Origin: an uncultured Candidatus Entotheonella sp.
GTDB taxonomy: Bacteria; Tectomicrobia; Entotheonellia; Entotheonellales; Entotheonellaceae
NCBI GenBank assembly: GCA_958295825.1
Contig: OY282375.1
Location: 434,001-498,000, forward strand
DNA length: 64,000 nt
Direction of reading: 5' to 3'
A model generated the notes under the pieces. The model saw nothing but the letters and a program-made list of their open reading frames with translations. It was not told the origin of the DNA and made no database searches. The translations under genes were made by a program, and so were the position numbers. Positions 34,605 through 43,592 of this stretch are shown piece by piece; the first letter of the stretch is position 1; each line of letters opens with the position of its first letter.

Positions 34605-35747
34605 TTACGCAGCCGCCGGTTTGAGGAAATCGAACTGCTCGAAACGACCGTTGACGATCGGCGCGGATTCCAGCCCCATCCACTGCTCCAACAGGGTGGC
34701 GTAGGTGCAGCGAAAATCGTTATTGAAATGCAGATCGCCTTCGAGTTGGTCTTTTTCTTCCAGGGAGGGATACTCGCCGTACATGCCGCCCCGAATCGAG
34801 TCGCCGATGACGAACGCCACGCCGCCAGAGCCGTGGTCGCTGCCGGAACCGTTGTCCTTCACGCGCCGCCCGAACTCCGAGAAAATGTAAATCACGGTGT
34901 CGTCAAGGCGATTGTGCAGCTTCAGGTCGTCCATGAAGCTTCCCACCGCGCTGTCGACGTGTTCCCACAACTGGGCGTGCGTCGGTAGCTCGCCGGAATG
35001 CGTGTCGAAGCTGGCGTGCGTGGTGTAATAAATGCGGGTGCCGATGTCGGCGAGGAGTACCTGGGCGATGGCCTTGAGGTTATGCGCCACGGGATTGTCG
35101 GGATAGTTGACCGTGGAGGCATACTGGGCCGGCGCCCGGCGAAGAATGTCGGCGCCCTTGAGCACGTCGGCGCCCGTCTGCCCGAGGTAATCGAAGACAA
35201 CGTCCCGGCCGGCCGCACCGCCGTACATCTTGGTGAAGGTCGCCAAGGCGGATTGCTTGAGTGCTTCGTCCTGCAGATCCGGGAACAGGCCGTAGGTATC
35301 GAGGTTGCCGACCGACGCCACCGGAACGCCCCGCAGGCCCAATGCCCGTGGCAGGCCGCGACCGAAGTTGATACCCGTCAGTACGTTCTCAGACTTGGGA
35401 TCGAGCTCGCGAATGACGCGACCCAGCCAGCCCTCGGTGCCAATTTTGGCGGGCTCGGCGGTGTGCCAGATGTCCAGGGAACGGAAGTGGGAACGATTGG
35501 GGTTGGGATAGCCGGTGCCGTTGATGATGGCGACTTTGCCTTCGTCCCACAAATTCTTGATGGCGCCCATGCTGGGGTGAAATCCGAAGTGATCGTTAAT
35601 GGGCAGGACGGCGTCGGGAGCGATGTGAACGGTGGGTCGGAAATCGTAATAAAGACCATTGCTGTATGGTACTACGGTGTCGAGGCAGTCATTGCCGCCG
35701 CTAAGCTGTATCACCACCAGCTTTTTGTCGCGCTGAGAAACCATCAT
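34605..35747 (-). CDS. DUF1501 family protein
   Basis: This is a 380-aa protein. KLVVIQLSGGNDCLDTVVPYSN resembles the metal-binding start of alkaline-phosphatase/sulfatase-like folds, as does FHPSMGAIKNLWDEGKVAIINGTGYPNPNRSHF. Near the end is TVIYIFSEFGRRVKDNGSGSDHGSGGVAFVIG, with the conserved EFGR and the D-H-G metal site. Most DUF1501 proteins carry a Tat signal; this one starts directly at the fold. It sits 53 bp upstream of DUF1800. Confidence 0.88.
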   Translation of the reverse strand: MMVSQRDKKLVVIQLSGGNDCLDTVVPYSNGLYYDFRPTVHIAPDAVLPINDHFGFHPSMGAIKNLWDEGKVAIINGTGYPNPNRSHFRSLDIWHTAEPAKIGTEGWLGRVIRELDPKSENVLTGINFGRGLPRALGLRGVPVASVGNLDTYGLFPDLQDEALKQSALATFTKMYGGAAGRDVVFDYLGQTGADVLKGADILRRAPAQYASTVNYPDNPVAHNLKAIAQVLLADIGTRIYYTTHASFDTHSGELPTHAQLWEHVDSAVGSFMDDLKLHNRLDDTVIYIFSEFGRRVKDNGSGSDHGSGGVAFVIGDSIRGGMYGEYPSLEEKDQLEGDLHFNNDFRCTYATLLEQWMGLESAPIVNGRFEQFDFLKPAAA

Positions 35748-35908
35748 CTTCTCCTTTCCGGGGTTGTTCGCAAACGGGTCGTCAAGATGACCGGGTGCCG
35801 AGAGTATAACCGAATAACGTGGTTCGTTCCTGAGGCGCTCTTGTGTCGATATAACATATATCCACTAACGAGTACAGGTCATTTGCCAGCGGGTTTGCGG
35901 GGCCGTTT

Positions 35909-36280
35909 TTATGACGCCCGCGCCATCTGTAGACAGCGTTCGTGCCAGAATCGAGACCACGCCTCGTATTGTCCCAAATCTGGCTGATACCCGTCGTGAT
36001 ATGCCATCGCAATGCCGCACTGCTGACCGGCGACGTCGAACACCGTCAATGCCACACGCGCCAACTGCCCGCGGTATTGCTCGCGTCGGTCCGCCTCGAT
36101 GAACTTGGCGTCGGCTAACGAAAACAGCCCCGCCTCGTTCATGGGCGCCAGAACGCGCTCCCGCAAGTCTTCACTTGCCATGTCCTGGCCGAATACGTAG
36201 AGACTCAGCCGCCCGGGGTCGAAGGCAATCACCTTCGCGTGGTCCAGCAGCCAATCAAAGTCATGCTTGCCTAACGCCAT
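35909..36280 (-). CDS. Hypothetical protein, 123 aa
   Basis: The ATG at 36280 (MALGKHDFDWLLDHAKVIAF) is chosen because AAGGAG lies 8 bases upstream; a longer frame to 36331 has no such site. The protein is soluble, with alternating helices and strands: DLRERVLAPMNEAGLFSLADA, then VALTVFDVAGQQCGIAM. I do not recognise a family. It lies between the DUF1501 gene and mtnA, all on the minus strand. Confidence 0.6.
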   Translation of the reverse strand: MALGKHDFDWLLDHAKVIAFDPGRLSLYVFGQDMASEDLRERVLAPMNEAGLFSLADAKFIEADRREQYRGQLARVALTVFDVAGQQCGIAMAYHDGYQPDLGQYEAWSRFWHERCLQMARAS

Positions 36281-36364
36281 ACCAGACTCTCCTTCATCGA
36301 CTTTCAGGATGCTCACAAGGTTCGGATTCATGGGTTAGCATCGGTGCGTCTCCCTACCGCCGTC

Positions 36365-37423
36365 CTAAGGCATTTGTGTCGGCTCGAACAGCGCCGTGAT
36401 GGTTGCGGAGTTGGGAGGCATGGCGACACCGGCTTCGGTGATGATACCGTGGATGTAGGGGGCTGGCGTCACGTCGAAAGCGGGGTTGGCGACTTCGACG
36501 TCGGCAGCGGCGATGCGTTGGCTGCCGACGAGGCGGACTTCGTCGCCATGGCGTTGTTCGATAGGGATAGCGGCACCGGTGGCGAGGGAGCGGTCGATGG
36601 TGGAGAGGGGCGCGGCGACGTAGAAGGGCAAGGCGTGCTCCTTGGCGAGGACGGCAAGGCCGTAGGTGCCGATTTTGTTGGCGGTGTCGCCATTGGCGGC
36701 GATGCGGTCGGCGCCGACGAGAACCAGATCGATCTTGCCTTCCCGCATGAAGTACCCGGCCATATTGTCGGTGATGAGCGTGACCGGGATGTCGTCCTGC
36801 TGCAGTTCCCACGTGGTGAGGCGGGCGCCTTGCAAAAAGGGTCGGGTTTCGTCAGCAAAAACCTGGATGTGCCGGTCGGCGAAGTGCGCGGCGCGTATCA
36901 CGCCCAGGGCGGTGCCGTAGCCGGCTGTGGCCAGGGCACCGGCGTTGCAGTGGGTCAGAATCGTGCTTTGAGGCGGCACCAGTGGCAGGCCGTGCTCGCC
37001 GATACGGCGATTGATATCGATGTCTTGCCGCCACAGGCGGTGAGCCTCCAACGTGAGCGCCTCCTGTAGTCGTCGCAAGGAACCGTCGAGATACGGCTTG
37101 GCGCAGGCGCGCATGCGTTCGATGGCCCAGAACAGGTTGACGGCGGTTGGCCGGGTTTGCGCCATGCGTTGGCAGATGGAGTCAAACTGGGTCTCGATGT
37201 CGCTTTCAGACTCGTGCGACACCTGCCGCATGCCCAGCGCGATGCCTGCCGCCGCCGTTACCCCAATGGCCGGGGCGCCGCGCACTATCATCGTACGGAT
37301 GGCCTCCGCGACGTCCTCAACCGTGCGGCACGTGACGTACGCTTCAGAGGTCGGCAACTTACGCTGGTCGAGCAGCCGTACGGCGTCCTCAAGAATTTCG
37401 ATCGTGCGGATGAGCGATTCCAT
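36365..37423 (-). CDS. mtnA: S-methyl-5-thioribose-1-phosphate isomerase
   Basis: This is a 352-aa protein; the ATG at 37423 follows AAAGG. Signature blocks are VRGAPAIGVTAAAGIALG, ILTHCNAGALATAGYGTALGV (catalytic Cys), VFADETRPFLQGARLTTWEL, and VLVGADRIAANGDTANKIGTYGLA (catalytic Asp). It converts methylthioribose-1-P to methylthioribulose-1-P in methionine salvage. The neighbouring translation-initiation eIF2B-like paralogues lack this exact set, so the call is secure. It is last in the dcw-side cluster. A TGA ending one frame of the broken DUF167 gene overlaps its ATG (TGATG), suggesting former translational coupling. Confidence 0.93.
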   Translation of the reverse strand: MESLIRTIEILEDAVRLLDQRKLPTSEAYVTCRTVEDVAEAIRTMIVRGAPAIGVTAAAGIALGMRQVSHESESDIETQFDSICQRMAQTRPTAVNLFWAIERMRACAKPYLDGSLRRLQEALTLEAHRLWRQDIDINRRIGEHGLPLVPPQSTILTHCNAGALATAGYGTALGVIRAAHFADRHIQVFADETRPFLQGARLTTWELQQDDIPVTLITDNMAGYFMREGKIDLVLVGADRIAANGDTANKIGTYGLAVLAKEHALPFYVAAPLSTIDRSLATGAAIPIEQRHGDEVRLVGSQRIAAADVEVANPAFDVTPAPYIHGIITEAGVAMPPNSATITALFEPTQMP

Positions 37424-37748
37424 CACAGACCTTTAGGTGGAGGAGTGGGGGATACCAAGACAGCGGCGACTTTCGGCAGGGTAACCCCCCAATATGGATG
37501 AGCTTGTGGCGGCTTTTTGGCCGGATTGTAGCCTGATCTGGGAACGGCGTACGCGCAGCGCCTGGACAGGAAGGCCAAGCAGGAGGCGTTGGCGGCCCCG
37601 TCAACCGGCGGCGCGTAAAACGCAGCCGGAGGTCTTGAGCGTGCACGCCATCAAGGCGTCCCATTCTGGCGCTGGGCTGCACGCGCACGCGCAGCAAAAC
37701 ACCTTTGAGAGTCGCGGTGAGTATTGGCGCGTGTGGAATCGCTGCCAT
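37424..37748 (-). pseudogene. DUF167 (YggU-like) gene broken by several frameshifts
   Basis: The family pattern is spread over three frames in the right order. LKGVLLRVRVQPSAR and LRLRF are in the first frame (from ATG 37748). APPVDGAANASCLAFLS is in the second. QALRVRRSQIRLQSGQK is in the third. SRHKLIHIGGL is back in the first. Intact proteins are about 100 aa with exactly these blocks. It sits 12 bp after proC, the usual place for a DUF167 gene. At least three indels, one at a T4 run near 37618, mean it is decayed or badly sequenced. Confidence 0.7.
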
Positions 37749-37760
37749 GCCGCCGAGCCC

Positions 37761-38582
37761 CTATTTGAGACCCCGGCCAAGCTCTTGCGAACGTTCGGTG
37801 GCGCGGCGCACGGCTGCCATCATCAGCCCTCGTAAGCCACCGTCTTCCAGCGCCTGCATGCCGGCGATGGTGGTGCCGGCGGGGGAGGTCACCATGTCCT
37901 TGAGCTCACCGGGATGCTTTTCGGTTTCGAGGACCATCTTGGCGGCGCCCAAGACGGTTTGCGCGGCCAGCATAGTGGAAGTCGGGCGGTCCAGGCCCAT
38001 CAGGACACCGCCGTCGGAAAGGCCCTCAATGAGAGCAAAAACGAACGCTGGACCGCTGCCGCTCAGGCCGGTGACGGTGTCCATCATGCCGTCGCTTACG
38101 ACCGTGGCGCGGCCGACGACGTTGAAGATACGTTCCACCAGGGCGATGTCCGCTGGAGTGGCCGCGGCGCTGGGTGAAATACCTGTGGCGCCAGCCAAAA
38201 CCAGGGCCGGCGTGTTCGGCATGACCCGCACGACACGGCTGTCGTCAGCCAAGGCATTTTGCAGGGTGGACAGGGGGACGCCGGCGGCGATTGAGACGAT
38301 CAGCTTGTCCCGGTTGACCTCCGGCGTGATGGATTCCAGCAATGCCGGCACGGTTTGCGGTTTCACGGCCAGGAAAATGACTTGGCTGTCGCGCACCGCC
38401 TGCGGATTATCGTCGGAGGTGCAAATACCGTATGCCTCGCGCAGATAGTCGCATCGCTCCCGGATGACGTCGGTGGCCACGAGGTGCCGGGGATTCACGG
38501 CCAAGCCGGTGAGCAAGCCCTTAATAAGGGCCTCGGCCATATTACCGCCGCCGAGAAAGGCAAAGCGCAGATTTTCGATCAT
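37761..38582 (-). CDS. proC: Pyrroline-5-carboxylate reductase
   Basis: This is a 273-aa protein; ATG 38582 (MIENLRFAFLGGGNMAEALIKG) has GGGGG 6 bases upstream and is preferred over the ATG at 38600. Other landmarks are VIFLAVKPQTVPALLE, the MPNTPALVLAGATGI motif, and the C-terminal GSGPAFVFALIEGLSDGGVLMGL with DMVTSPAGTTIAGMQALEDGGLRG, the proline-binding/dimer region. It catalyses the last NAD(P)H-dependent step of proline synthesis. It is 17 bp from yggS in the dcw-side cluster, a common arrangement in diverse bacteria. Confidence 0.93.
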   Translation of the reverse strand: MIENLRFAFLGGGNMAEALIKGLLTGLAVNPRHLVATDVIRERCDYLREAYGICTSDDNPQAVRDSQVIFLAVKPQTVPALLESITPEVNRDKLIVSIAAGVPLSTLQNALADDSRVVRVMPNTPALVLAGATGISPSAAATPADIALVERIFNVVGRATVVSDGMMDTVTGLSGSGPAFVFALIEGLSDGGVLMGLDRPTSTMLAAQTVLGAAKMVLETEKHPGELKDMVTSPAGTTIAGMQALEDGGLRGLMMAAVRRATERSQELGRGLK

Positions 38583-38599
38583 GATTTCCCCCTGGCTCA

Positions 38600-39337
38600 T
38601 CAGTGACGCTCCGGGCGCGGGCCAAAAATGGCTGTCCCGAGTCGCACGAGGGTCGCGCCCTCTTCGATGGCCACCTCATAGTCTGCCGTCATGCCCATGG
38701 ACAATTCGTCGAACGCCATGCCGTCGTAGCCCTCTTGGGCCAGGCGATTGCGCAACTGGCGTAACTGGCGGAAAAAGGGTCTGGCCTCATGTGGCTGCGA
38801 CGTGGGTGGCGGAATGGTCATCAAACCTCGCACCTGAATATGCGGCAAGGCGGCGAGTTGCCTGATGTCGTTCAGAAGGCCCGCCGTCGTCCAGCCGCTC
38901 TTGCTCGTCTCGCCGCCAACGTTCACCTCCAGCAGCACCGATAGCCGGCGTCCAAGACGCTCGGCGCGGCGGTTGATTTCCTCGGCGAGTTCGAGGCGAT
39001 CAAGCGAATGCATCATGTCGAACAGGTCGAAGACGTACCGCACTTTGTTACGTTGCAAAGGGCCGATCAGGTGCCACTCGACACCGGCCGCCTGCCCGAG
39101 CTGACCCAACTTCTGCCGCGTTTCCTGGAGATAATTTTCCCCCAGGATGGTTACCCCTGCGGAAATGGCAGCGCGAATGCGAGCGGCATCCACCGTTTTG
39201 CTGGCGGCAACCAGGCGCACGGACATCGGGTCGCGGCCAGCCCGTTCGGCCGCCTGTCGCATGCGTGTGCGCACGCGTCTGACATTGGCGGCGATGGACA
39301 GAACTTTATCGGTATCGGATGCCTTGACCGGCGTCAT
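38600..39337 (-). CDS. yggS: YggS/PLPBP-family pyridoxal phosphate homeostasis protein
   Basis: This is a 245-aa protein starting at ATG 39337 (MTPVKASDTDKVLSIAANV). It is a fold-type III PLP barrel: VRLVAASKTVDAARIRAA has the PLP Lys, ILGENYLQE, WHLIGPLQRNKVRYV, and LSMGMTADYEVAIEEGATLVRLGTAIFG binds the phosphate. It has no enzymatic activity in known members and buffers PLP. It lies between proC and pgeF. Confidence 0.93.
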   Translation of the reverse strand: MTPVKASDTDKVLSIAANVRRVRTRMRQAAERAGRDPMSVRLVAASKTVDAARIRAAISAGVTILGENYLQETRQKLGQLGQAAGVEWHLIGPLQRNKVRYVFDLFDMMHSLDRLELAEEINRRAERLGRRLSVLLEVNVGGETSKSGWTTAGLLNDIRQLAALPHIQVRGLMTIPPPTSQPHEARPFFRQLRQLRNRLAQEGYDGMAFDELSMGMTADYEVAIEEGATLVRLGTAIFGPRPERH

Positions 39338-39417
39338 AACGATTCCTAGAGGTGACGATGGCAACAACGACGTGGACGCAAGGCGCTTGGTATAGCAAGG
39401 CACCCGGTAAAGCGCAA

Positions 39418-40281
39418 TCACTTTTCCCCGATCACCGTAGAGGGGGTCGGCTCGCCGTTATGCTGGATGCCGATAACGGCCATGCCGCGTCCGGCCGTCG
39501 GTCCCTCGGCACGGTGGGAATGAAAGTGTTGGTGATGGCACTTCGTACACGGTGACACGGTCTCAATCTGGGTCGGCGGTACCCCTTCGGCCAGGAGTTG
39601 GCCTTCATTGGCAGCCGTGAGGCTCATCGTCCAAGGCCGGGCCGCATCTCTGGGCCGCTTGCTGGGTTTGATGAACCGTTGCCAATCGGGGAAACCTTCC
39701 TGGAAGGGACGTACTGCGTGGTCATCCAAGTCATAGCAGCATGCGCCTATGGCCGGGCCAAGCAAAGCGTGCAATTGAGCTGGGGCGACGCCAAATTGCC
39801 GTTTGATGACGCCGAGCGCAGCACGAATAACGAGGTGGAAAGTTCCCATACGGCCGGCATGCACGAGCGCAACAAGTGGGGTATGCAAGGCGTAAAGCAC
39901 GATGGGGAGGCAGTCGGCGACGAGAACGCCCAGGGCTGTGTTGGGCAGCGTTGTCACCAGCGCATCGGCCTCGACATCGGCGAGGCCGTTTTGCAACGCC
40001 GCAGAATCAACAACGCACATCCTGTTTCCGTGGACCTGACGCACCGTGTGGAGCGCTGACCCTTCCAGACCCAGCGCCTTCAACAGCGCTTCGCGATGTC
40101 GGCTTACAACGTAGTGCGGGTCCCGGTCGTAACTGAGATTGAAGCCGTCCGTCGCAGAGTCGGTCCAGCGTGTGGTAAAGGCGCATCGGAGCCAAGCATG
40201 ACCTTGTATGGCAGCCGGTATCAAGTACGCGACTTCGGGCGTGCGACACCACAGCAGGCGTCCTTCCGAAACGACCTGCAT
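39418..40281 (-). CDS. pgeF: Purine nucleoside phosphorylase/peptidoglycan editing factor family (YfiH/PgeF)
   Basis: This is a 287-aa protein with ATG 40281. Typical blocks are FNLSYDRD, VRQVHGNRMCVVD (first His), DALVTTLPNTALGVLVADCLPIVL (Cys), LVALVHAGRMGTF (second His) and LLGPAIGACCYDL. The family motif HAGWRG reads HAGRMG here. The C-terminal CTKCHHQHFHSHRAEGPTAGRGMAVIGI end is as expected. Members edit muropeptide precursors and/or cleave nucleosides. It follows ftsZ by 28 bp, its normal place in many proteobacteria. Confidence 0.9.
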   Translation of the reverse strand: MQVVSEGRLLWCRTPEVAYLIPAAIQGHAWLRCAFTTRWTDSATDGFNLSYDRDPHYVVSRHREALLKALGLEGSALHTVRQVHGNRMCVVDSAALQNGLADVEADALVTTLPNTALGVLVADCLPIVLYALHTPLVALVHAGRMGTFHLVIRAALGVIKRQFGVAPAQLHALLGPAIGACCYDLDDHAVRPFQEGFPDWQRFIKPSKRPRDAARPWTMSLTAANEGQLLAEGVPPTQIETVSPCTKCHHQHFHSHRAEGPTAGRGMAVIGIQHNGEPTPSTVIGEK

Positions 40282-40309
40282 GGCCTCTCTCCGTGTGCGG
40301 CTGGATAGG

Positions 40310-41497
40310 TTAACGGACTTTGCGGCGCACAAAGGCGGGAATGTCCAAGCGTCGTCCGCCGGGTTCAGTGGCAGGGGGCGCGACCTCTTTGGGACCTTGC
40401 GACCGCTGACGACGTTCCTGCCCTCCGTCGAGGCCGTGCATGTCCTGATTGCCGCGCCCCGTCGGCCGCAGCGCCCGCGCATCGGCGTCCCGATGATGAA
40501 AGCCGGTGGCAATAACCGTCACGCGCAATTCGTCTTCCAGTTTCTCGTCGGTCACGGCGCCGAAAATGATGTGCGCCTCTTCGTGGACCGCTTCGCGGAT
40601 AATCGACGCCGCGTCGTGGACTTCATGGAGGGCAATGTCATAGCCGCCGGTGACGTTCAACAAAATGCCGCGTGCCCCGTCAATCGAAGAATCCTCGAGC
40701 AGCGGACTGGAGACAGCCAGGTGCGCCGCCTCAATGGCCCGCTTGTCGCCATGTCCGACGCCGGTTCCCATAACGGCCAGACCCATACCGCTCATGATGG
40801 TCTGAACGTCGGCGAAATCCAGGTTGATCAGGCCGGGCGCGACGATCAGATTTGCAATGCCCTCCACTGCTTGGCGCAGCACGTTGTCCGCCACTTTGAA
40901 AGCGTCGCGCAGTGAGGTGCCGCGACCCACGACCTGCAGCAACCGCTGGTTGGGAATGGTGATCAGTGTGTCTGCCGTGTTGCGCAGTGCGCGCACGCCT
41001 TCCTCGGCCTGTGTTTTGCGCGTCTTGCCCTCGAAATCAAATGGTTTGGTGATGACCGCGACGGTCAAGCAACCCAGTTCCTTGGCAATTTTGGCGATGA
41101 CCGGCGCCGCGCCCGTGCCGGTGCCGCCGCCCATGCCGGCGGTAATAAATACCATGTCGGTGCCGGCCAGATGGTCGCTGATTTCCTGCTGGCTTTCCTC
41201 TGCGGAACGGCGCCCGACTTCGGGATTTGCGCCAGCGCCTAAGCCCTTGGTCAGTTCCGATCCGATCGGCAGCTTGGTCGGTGCCAAGGTGGCCTCGAGC
41301 GCCTGCAGATCGGTATTCGCGGTAATGAATTCAACGCCCCCACTGCGCTCCTCGATCATGTTGTCTATGGCGTTGCCGCCCGCACCGCCCACGCCGACAA
41401 CCTTAATCGTCGTTACGCCGTTATCTGCACGGCCGGCAAGGTGAATACGGTTATTTTCTTCCCCAGACACATCGGCCAACGACAGATGGTTTTCCAT
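40310..41497 (-). CDS. ftsZ: Cell division GTPase FtsZ
   Basis: This is a 395-aa protein; ATG 41497 has GGAGAG just upstream. It has [20 protein letters not shown], the tubulin signature [13 protein letters not shown], the T7 loop region [11 protein letters not shown], and the C-terminal interaction tail [14 protein letters not shown]. It polymerises into the Z ring at midcell. It starts 16 bp after ftsA. Confidence 0.97.
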   Translation of the reverse strand: MENHLSLADVSGEENNRIHLAGRADNGVTTIKVVGVGGAGGNAIDNMIEERSGGVEFITANTDLQALEATLAPTKLPIGSELTKGLGAGANPEVGRRSAEESQQEISDHLAGTDMVFITAGMGGGTGTGAAPVIAKIAKELGCLTVAVITKPFDFEGKTRKTQAEEGVRALRNTADTLITIPNQRLLQVVGRGTSLRDAFKVADNVLRQAVEGIANLIVAPGLINLDFADVQTIMSGMGLAVMGTGVGHGDKRAIEAAHLAVSSPLLEDSSIDGARGILLNVTGGYDIALHEVHDAASIIREAVHEEAHIIFGAVTDEKLEDELRVTVIATGFHHRDADARALRPTGRGNQDMHGLDGGQERRQRSQGPKEVAPPATEPGGRRLDIPAFVRRKVR

Positions 41498-41513
41498 CTC
41501 TCCGCCCCTCTGT

Positions 41514-42755
41514 TTATGAAACGAAGTCAGTGAACCAATCGCGCATGCGATGGTAGAACCTGCTGAACAAACCCTGCCCCGCGAACTGATGTAAACGACC
41601 CTGATGCTGTTTGGCTGCAAATAACAACAAGCCTGCGCCAGTGGCATGCACGGGGTTCTTGACAATTTCTGACAGCCCTTCGATGCCGCTGGGAATGCCC
41701 CGCCGAACAGGCACCTGAAACACCACCTCCTCGGCCAATTCCACCATGCCCTCCAGCGACGCCGTCCCACCCGTCAGAACGACGTGCGAGATCATGTCGG
41801 TAGTGTAATCGTTGTCATTGATCTCGCTCAGAACCATCTGAAAAATCTCCTCAGCCCGCGGTTCGATGATCTCGCAGAGGTCGAGCCGCCGTATGCGCTC
41901 AGGCTCGTAATTGCCGCTGAAACTGACCTCCACCACGTCGTGGTCATTGACGAGCTCGCGGTATGCGCAGCCGTGGGCTTTCTTGATCTGTTCGGCATCC
42001 GGCACGGAAATATCCAGCCCGATAGCCAAGTCCTTGGTAATGTGTGTGCCGCCGATGCCCAGAACCTTTGTGAATTGCAAGCTGCCGTCTGAAAGCAGCG
42101 CGATGTTTGTGCTACCACCGCCGATGTCGATGAGCAGCACCTCCGCGTCGCGCTCATCGGCATTCAAGGTCGCCTCACTGACGGCTAGCTGCTCCAGCAC
42201 AATGTCCTCGACTTCGAATCCCGCCATGTTGACACATTTGATAACGTTGTTGGCCGCAGCCACGGTGACGGTGACAATATGGACTTTCGCCTCCAGGCGG
42301 GTAGCGGACATGCCGAGAGGTGGTGCCAGAATGCCATCTTGGTCGTCCACGATGAACTCTTGCGGCAAGACGTGAATGATCTCGCGATCCTCCGGCAGTG
42401 CTACGACCCGTGCCGCCTCGATGACCCGATCGATCTCGCGTCCGGTAATTTCCTGGTTCTTCACAGCGATGATGCCGGTGCTGTTGATGCCGTTGAGGTG
42501 CGGGCCGGCGAGACCCACGTAGGCGGCGTCAACCTCGACGTCAGCCATGAACTGGGCTTCTTCGACGGCTTTGCCAATGGCCTCCGCGGTCCTGTCCATA
42601 TTGGCCACGACACCCTTCTGGATCCCGCTGCAAAGATGGGAGCCGATACCGATTACGTCGATTATTCCATCGTCTTGAATTTCTCCGATGATGGCCGAAA
42701 TTTTGGTGGTCCCCATATCCAGACCAACTACAATGTTGCGTGCCTTGCGGCCCAT
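41514..42755 (-). CDS. ftsA: Cell division protein FtsA
   Basis: This is a 413-aa protein of the actin/HSP70 fold. It has [16 protein letters not shown] (phosphate 1), an SHS2/1C domain (about 85-165), [15 protein letters not shown] (phosphate 2), and [14 protein letters not shown] (adenosine). The C-terminal amphipathic tail [17 protein letters not shown] is the membrane-targeting helix. It anchors FtsZ filaments to the membrane. Confidence 0.96.
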   Translation of the reverse strand: MGRKARNIVVGLDMGTTKISAIIGEIQDDGIIDVIGIGSHLCSGIQKGVVANMDRTAEAIGKAVEEAQFMADVEVDAAYVGLAGPHLNGINSTGIIAVKNQEITGREIDRVIEAARVVALPEDREIIHVLPQEFIVDDQDGILAPPLGMSATRLEAKVHIVTVTVAAANNVIKCVNMAGFEVEDIVLEQLAVSEATLNADERDAEVLLIDIGGGSTNIALLSDGSLQFTKVLGIGGTHITKDLAIGLDISVPDAEQIKKAHGCAYRELVNDHDVVEVSFSGNYEPERIRRLDLCEIIEPRAEEIFQMVLSEINDNDYTTDMISHVVLTGGTASLEGMVELAEEVVFQVPVRRGIPSGIEGLSEIVKNPVHATGAGLLLFAAKQHQGRLHQFAGQGLFSRFYHRMRDWFTDFVS

Positions 42756-42773
42756 AATGCTCCTCCCGACGCG

Positions 42774-43589
42774 TCAGCCTTTGGGTATGACGATAATCCT
42801 GTTTCGATATGAAAGATCAATGGCCTGTACTTCGATCCCTTGATGGGTAATGTAGTTCAAGACGTGCGGTAGACGGCCAAGTTGGGAGATGATCTGTCCC
42901 TCACCAAAACGCAGTTGGAATGTGTACGGTTCTATCTTCCACACCGAGGCGCCCGAGGCCGAGATGGAGAGTTCTCGGAGGCGCGTGGTGGCATTGAGTG
43001 GGGACTCCCGGTAGGTGTGCAGCAATTCAAAGGCGCGTTCAATCTCCTCTAAGTCCAGGCGCATACCGGGCGACAAGACGTGTTGTTGATTCAAAATCAG
43101 CTCCGGTAAGGCGCCATCCTCCTCATGATCGAAGTCGCGTAGGACACGCCCCTCGGTATCTACGATCAGGCTCTGTCCACGTGAGCGTACGACGAGGGCA
43201 GGGGACTGCTCCTGAATGGTAACCTCTAGCGTGGCGGGTAGGAGGCGACGCAAGGCTACCGTTTGGATAAATGGATGGCGGGACAAGCGCGTCCCGAGCC
43301 GTGGCAAATCGATTGCCAGCAGCGAATGATCGGCCGGAATGGCGAGAAGATAGCGGATGCGTTGCTCCGATAGCGTTTTGTTGCCGGTGATGTGAATGGT
43401 CCGTAGCTTGAAATAATCAGCATGTACGACACGTTCCCACACGCCATGCGCCCCCCACGCCAACACCGCACACAGTGTCAGTCCCACCAAGCATTTGCCT
43501 AGGAAGAACGTTCTGCGTAGCCAACGCTTGGCACGCAGTTGTCGGCGTTGCGCTTGGTGAAGCGCGTTACTGATGGTGGCTAGTGGCAT
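42774..43589 (-). CDS. ftsQ: Cell division protein FtsQ
   Basis: This is a 271-aa bitopic protein. It has a basic cytoplasmic N-terminus (RRQLRAKRWLRR), one transmembrane segment (FFLGKCLVGLTLCAVLAWGA, about 27-46), a POTRA domain beginning FKLRTIHITGNKTLSEQRIRYLL, and an FtsQ domain with LEVTIQEQSPALVV. It bridges early and late divisome parts with FtsL/FtsB. It lies 3 bp after murB. Confidence 0.92.
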   Translation of the reverse strand: MPLATISNALHQAQRRQLRAKRWLRRTFFLGKCLVGLTLCAVLAWGAHGVWERVVHADYFKLRTIHITGNKTLSEQRIRYLLAIPADHSLLAIDLPRLGTRLSRHPFIQTVALRRLLPATLEVTIQEQSPALVVRSRGQSLIVDTEGRVLRDFDHEEDGALPELILNQQHVLSPGMRLDLEEIERAFELLHTYRESPLNATTRLRELSISASGASVWKIEPYTFQLRFGEGQIISQLGRLPHVLNYITHQGIEVQAIDLSYRNRIIVIPKG

Positions 43590-43592
43590 GTC

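Noticed and set aside
40310..41770. ftsZ starting at 41770
   Set aside because: The extra 91 codons overlap the end of ftsA and are Cys/Trp/Arg-rich; ATG 41497 has a good ribosome site.
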